Part shown: piece after piece, positions 59,996 through 64,000 of the stretch
Numbering within the stretch: position 1 is the stretch's first letter
How the letters are laid out: every line of letters begins with the position of its first letter
Origin: Endocalyx cinctus
Lineage: Eukaryota; Ascomycota; Sordariomycetes; Amphisphaeriales; Apiosporaceae
Direction: 5' to 3'
DNA: 64,000 nucleotides
NCBI GenBank assembly: GCA_001600455.1
Contig: BCKC01000001.1
Location: forward strand, 6,765,418-6,829,417
Notes under the pieces: generated by a model
What the model was told of the DNA's origin: nothing
Database searches by the model: none
The model's input: the letters and a program-made list of their open reading frames with translations, nothing else
Translations under genes and position numbers: made by a program

Positions 59996-62900
59996 CTAGC
60001 TAGGAGTGGTCTCTCGACTTACCTGAGGAGTTTTCTTACCAAGAAAGCTCCTCCTGACGCTCGTCGGCGTTACGCTCCCGCGGGGGCTATCCGTGCTGCC
60101 GGTCTCGACGAAGCTGCTCTTCAGCGTTACTGTTCCCGGCCCCACTCTCAACTCTTTCTCGCCACTTCCGCTCTCGTCAACGAAGTACAGCGTTTCTCCT
60201 AGCTCGTCGTCGCTACCGAACGTGTGATGTCCCTTCACTTCAACGCGGAACTGCGTGTCGGCCGTACAAGTGTGTTTGAAAGTCTCATCGAATCGAACCA
60301 CACCAGGACTCTCGTGATGTTTCGTTTTGCCGACGACCTTGTCCTTCGGCACCAGCTGTCGTACTATGACGTATACGTCGGACGATGGGGGGTAGCCTGA
60401 CGCTGACACGATTGTGAATGTCGCAGTGCCTGCTCCGGGTGCACCGGGGGCCATACTATGAATAGAAGCACCGCCTAGGCTGGTTGTGCGCGCATGGGGC
60501 GATCTTGAGGTGCTCCCATTAGGTGTGACTGGACGCGGCGCATTGCCATTAGGCTCAATGCTTCCTGCTCGTTTGATACCGTTTCCATTTACTGCAGTGG
60601 TAGGAGCATGGGTCACGATTGCGGGAATATCGGTGCTACTGGGTGTCACGATGGAACCGTTGCTATCGTCATCTTTCCTGCCCCGGAAGCCGCGCTTGAT
60701 GAAACTTGCACCCTTGCCAACTCCATGACCAACAACGCCGGCCACAGCCACACCACCCTTGACCGGAGCTCCAGCCACACCGGTGATAATCCTTCCAGGC
60801 CCACCGAAGGTCCCGGAGAAAGTACCCGTACCAAGTCTGGTGCGAGTGACGTAGTCTGGTTTAAAGAGAAGCCGTAGTCTGATCGTACCCGATTTACCAT
60901 CAAGTAGTAGATTGACTTCTTTAGCCCTGAAAGGATCAAGCTGCTCAAGATTTATGTCGGCACCGCCTAAGAAGTCGGGCTTATCAGCAAAATCATAGTC
61001 ATATACCTTGAGGCTAAATTTGGCGGCTGTTCGTGATGGAATCGCCACTTCAAAGAACTCATTCCAAACAGGGTTGAGGGTCTTCTTCTGTGTCTTTGTC
61101 TTAAACACATCTTGTCCGTTAAGCTCAAACTTGCAGTATGGATCACTCTTTCCGTTGGAGTCAGCTGGTGGTAGGTCGGTAGCATCAAGAACATCCACTC
61201 GCAGATTTCCCATATTATTAATACTCTCGCTGGGATCCAGTTGCATCTTAACAGGGATATACTTGAGGCTGACTTTCACCGATGCTGGCCTGTTTTCCTC
61301 ATCCTTGAGTTTAAGGATGGTAGGGTTATTCTGTTTATGTTAGTTAGATATCCATGTTAATACGGTTGTGAAAACTTACCAGGCACTGCTTTAGAGTATC
61401 TAGGGTATTTCCGGTCAAGCGAGCTATCGTATGATCCTCGTCGCGCTCTTCACCTGGTTTCTCTCGCTTTTCCCTGACCTTCAGAGTCAATCGAGAGAAG
61501 TCTAGTTCACGGATGAAGCAATCCCCTATCTCGTCGAATTTCATCTTCTTTGTTTTCGCAGTTGCCGAGATATACGACGGGTATAACATATCGTCAACGT
61601 AGATTTCGAGATGAGAGCCGCTCTGAGGCATCTCAGCATCCAACAGTTTGAATATGAGGAATCCAGATTCGTATTTCAATAGCTCCTGCGGGGTGAGGTG
61701 AACTTTAGGAGGCTCCCTAGGCGCATCGCGAGATTTGCGACTCGATGTCATCGACATGGGAGAGAGTGGCATAGCCGGCGAGGTTGGGGTCGCCGGTACC
61801 TTCACGGTATCCTTCCTATCCAGTGACGAGATCTTACCTGCTTCAGAAGATCGAGGAATATCAAGAGAGCGGGGGGGGACCTCCGAATTAGCATCTTCAG
61901 CTTTATCGGACTCTTCCTCTTCTTCGTCTTCAGGGTCGGCGATATTCAAGCAAGGGTAAAACGAAGCGGTGAACGTCAGAGTTCCTTTCGCAATGCCTTT
62001 GCCGTGAAGTCGCAAGCCCTCTTCTTGTATTTTCTTCTGGTCGTGGACAAGCCATTCGCCAGTCTCCTCGTCTTGTTCTATGTAATCACTTGCTAAGAGC
62101 TCGACGAGACCTAAGCTGCGATCTTTGCCCATTTTCTCGGCATCCATGACTTCCAGCGAAAGACGATCTCGAGCTGAATGCATGGCTACGTAAATTATCT
62201 CATCCCACTCAGGGTTCAAAGTGTTACGGTGAGTTACAGTTCGACCCTTCTCAATGCCCGAAAGGAGCACGCGAACATACGGATCAGATTTACCCATAGT
62301 TTCAAAGTTCCGGAGATTGTTCGCGCATTTGAAATGGAGACGCATGACGCCCAGGGGAGTTTGATAACCTCCGGTACCGGCGAGGACGCCGGAAATGGCG
62401 ACGGGCTTCCACTGAGCAGTGAGTTTTGCCTTTCCTGTGCGAACGCCAGCCAAATTGTACCAATCGTGACCTTTTTCCATCATCTCAAGCATGTCGTCCA
62501 GCTTGATCTGGTACGTGCCAATGATCTGATCACCAGCAATTTCACGGTCATCTTTGATGGCTAGGCCAAGCTTAGCGTTCTTACGGTCAGTAATGAGAAT
62601 TTCCCTTGATCCATCGTCCCAGATGGGGCTGTTGGTACGTTTGAGCTTCTTGGTATGGTGAATTTCTTTGCCGTTGAGTAATAGCGTAGCGTAGGGATTT
62701 AGTAATCCGACTAAACTCTTCGTGCCGTCTAGATCCTTTGCCCGTTCGATCGTGTATCGAAGGATACCGGTGTTGGTTTCGGGAGGGGGTTCTACTTTGC
62801 CATCTACGGTTGTTCCTTCTAGCACAGGGAAGAAGCGAATATCCGCATTCACTACACCTCGGGCCTTGCCATTTGCTATGACCTCCAAACGCTCATTTTC

Positions 62901-64000
62901 ATGAACGGTTAATTCTTCGATTCTTTCAAGAGGAAACGAACACACTCCGAGCTCCTTGTCCTTGCGGAAGTCATTGAAATCCTTCACAATGATATCGAGA
63001 GAGTCGTTGAAAGAGGTGATAATGACATAGTGGGTTTCGTTCCATCGAGGGTTAGAGGTATCTTTAATTACCTTAGTCTGAGCTAAGGGAGACCGTTTAT
63101 TTAGCGTGAGGATGGCGTAAGGATCGTTACTTCCACCGAAATTATCTGGGTTCTTAAGACCCTGGGCGCCATGGAGGGTCACCGCCACAACACCAATGGC
63201 TTGATCGACAGGGGAACCGGCAAGCATCTTGGCTACCTCGATAGGGAAGACATGGGGGGAATACATCATAGGCGCTAAGTTGCCGTGAATCTGTTCCTGT
63301 ATGAAAGACTCCAAACCCGGAATGAAGTTAATATCGAATCCAAAAGTATCACCACCGAGGGGCTTGCAAACGTAATCAATGGTGGGTCGCTCTAAAAAGG
63401 ACATTTCAATCTTCTCGATATGAGGGAAGGGGAACTGCAGCTTAATCTTAAGCTGCATGATACCGGAAAAGGCGAAGTCTTCAACGATAACATCGAGACC
63501 TTTGCTGATCATAGCCTTGCCAATACGAATTTCAAGAACGATTTTCGGGTTGACTTTGTATTTAATCTGTTGCGCGGTCATGTCGGCGGTGTCGTTGGGG
63601 GTAAAACTGAATTTCCAGTCCATTACTACGGTGTCGTCCTCGGCTCTAGGGTAGGTCTTAACGTGTTCCATCCTCGGAGGCTTGGAGCCTAAGGTGAAGG
63701 TGCTCAATTTTAGACTGTCGAGGAAGGCCGGAGTAGCAGAGCTTAAAACCTGGTCAACGGAAGCAATAATCGTCTGGGCGAGAACAGGCTGGTAAATAGG
63801 CCAAAACTTAACCAAGAACGAGTTTATCCATTCGAGAGATTCGTGATCGCTGTCCAATTTCTTGAGGCCGATCTCACGGGTAATGTCGTCGCGGAAGTTT
63901 CGACGGACTCGTCTGATCGATGTGCGGTAATAGGTAGAGCAGATGGCCATGATAATGATAATCCAACCTAGGCCTCCGCCAAGGACGGCGATAAACCAGG
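59996..64000 (-). CDS. Tricalbin-like protein, SMP plus multiple C2 domains (5' end outside window)
   Basis: Two exons are visible: 61380-64000 (continuing past the right edge) and 59996-61330, with intron GTAAGT..ACAG and a CTAACTAAC branch region. At least 1318 residues are present. From the edge there is a membrane hairpin (WFIAVLGGGLGWIIIIMA), then an SMP lipid-transfer domain (LEWINSFLVKFWPIYQP to NLAPMMYSP). C2 domains follow: GSNDPYAILTL, LNPYATLLLNGK, MGKSDPYVRVLL, a divergent one (SGSHLEIYVDDMLYPS) and NGKSDPYCKFEL. A Gly/Ser/Thr-rich tail follows. This is the layout of ER-plasma membrane tethers (yeast Tcb1-3, extended synaptotagmins), which bind lipids and calcium. The Asp residues of the first, third and fifth C2 domains look competent for calcium; those of the second and fourth less so. 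An internal ATG-like start at 63950 is not the true one, as the frame continues upstream. Confidence 0.92.

Overview
The window is nuclear DNA of a filamentous ascomycete (Pezizomycotina, most likely Sordariomycetes). The evidence is short spliceosomal introns of about 50-230 bp with GTRNGT donors and YAG acceptors, GC-rich exons set in AT-rich poly-A/T-laden intergenic DNA, and the gene set itself: a CreB-type deubiquitinase, Atg22, a BAH-PHD protein, secreted GH10 and GH127 enzymes, a tricalbin and a DUF3602 protein. The species cannot be named from sequence alone.

Layout. 1-728: 5' part of an unrecognised fungal gene (-), running off the left edge. 2963-4824: ALG12 mannosyltransferase (-). 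7364-7960: decayed Ty3/Gypsy reverse transcriptase (-). 10990-13474: creB-like ubiquitin protease (-), with a 14-nt exon. 15854-17362: F-box gene (-) interrupted by an in-frame TAG. 17428-17643: possible HET-type N-terminal remnant (+). 19783-20911: mitochondrial phosphate carrier (-). 22233-22858: CBS-domain protein (+). 23544-24286: lipocalin-like fungal protein (-). 25408-25628: orphan terminal exon with a frameshift (-). 27029-28544: NAD-dependent epimerase (-). 28.5-36.1 kb: 7.6 kb without a recognisable gene. 36116-37242: F-actin capping protein beta (-). 38578-40171: BAH-PHD protein (-). 42356-44533: ATG22 (-). 46902-48140: GH10 xylanase (+). 48915-49431: DUF3602 protein (-). 49.4-54.6 kb: gene-poor, scattered ORF debris. 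54620-57264: secreted GH127-type enzyme, 8 exons (+). 57768-59000: SprT-like metalloprotease (-). 59996-64000: tricalbin with SMP and several C2 domains (-), cut by the right edge.

There is no operon or biosynthetic cluster. The genes are mostly housekeeping (ER glycosylation, actin capping, mitochondrial phosphate import, autophagy, ER-plasma membrane contact) with two plant-cell-wall hydrolases about 6.5 kb apart. CreB-type proteins act in carbon catabolite repression and could regulate such hydrolases in trans, but nothing in the sequence shows a direct link. Exon junctions below were worked out by hand from splice signals, reading frame and family similarity.

The most notable signals are: an F-box ORF whose two halves share one frame across a TAG; a PHD finger whose last Cys pair lies 155 residues from the rest; a CreB catalytic Cys codon split by an intron next to a 14-nt exon; and two dispersed palindromic motifs (GTACGGAGTAC and TACCTAGGTA) that lie close together at two distant loci. 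I found no convincing wholly new multi-gene system.
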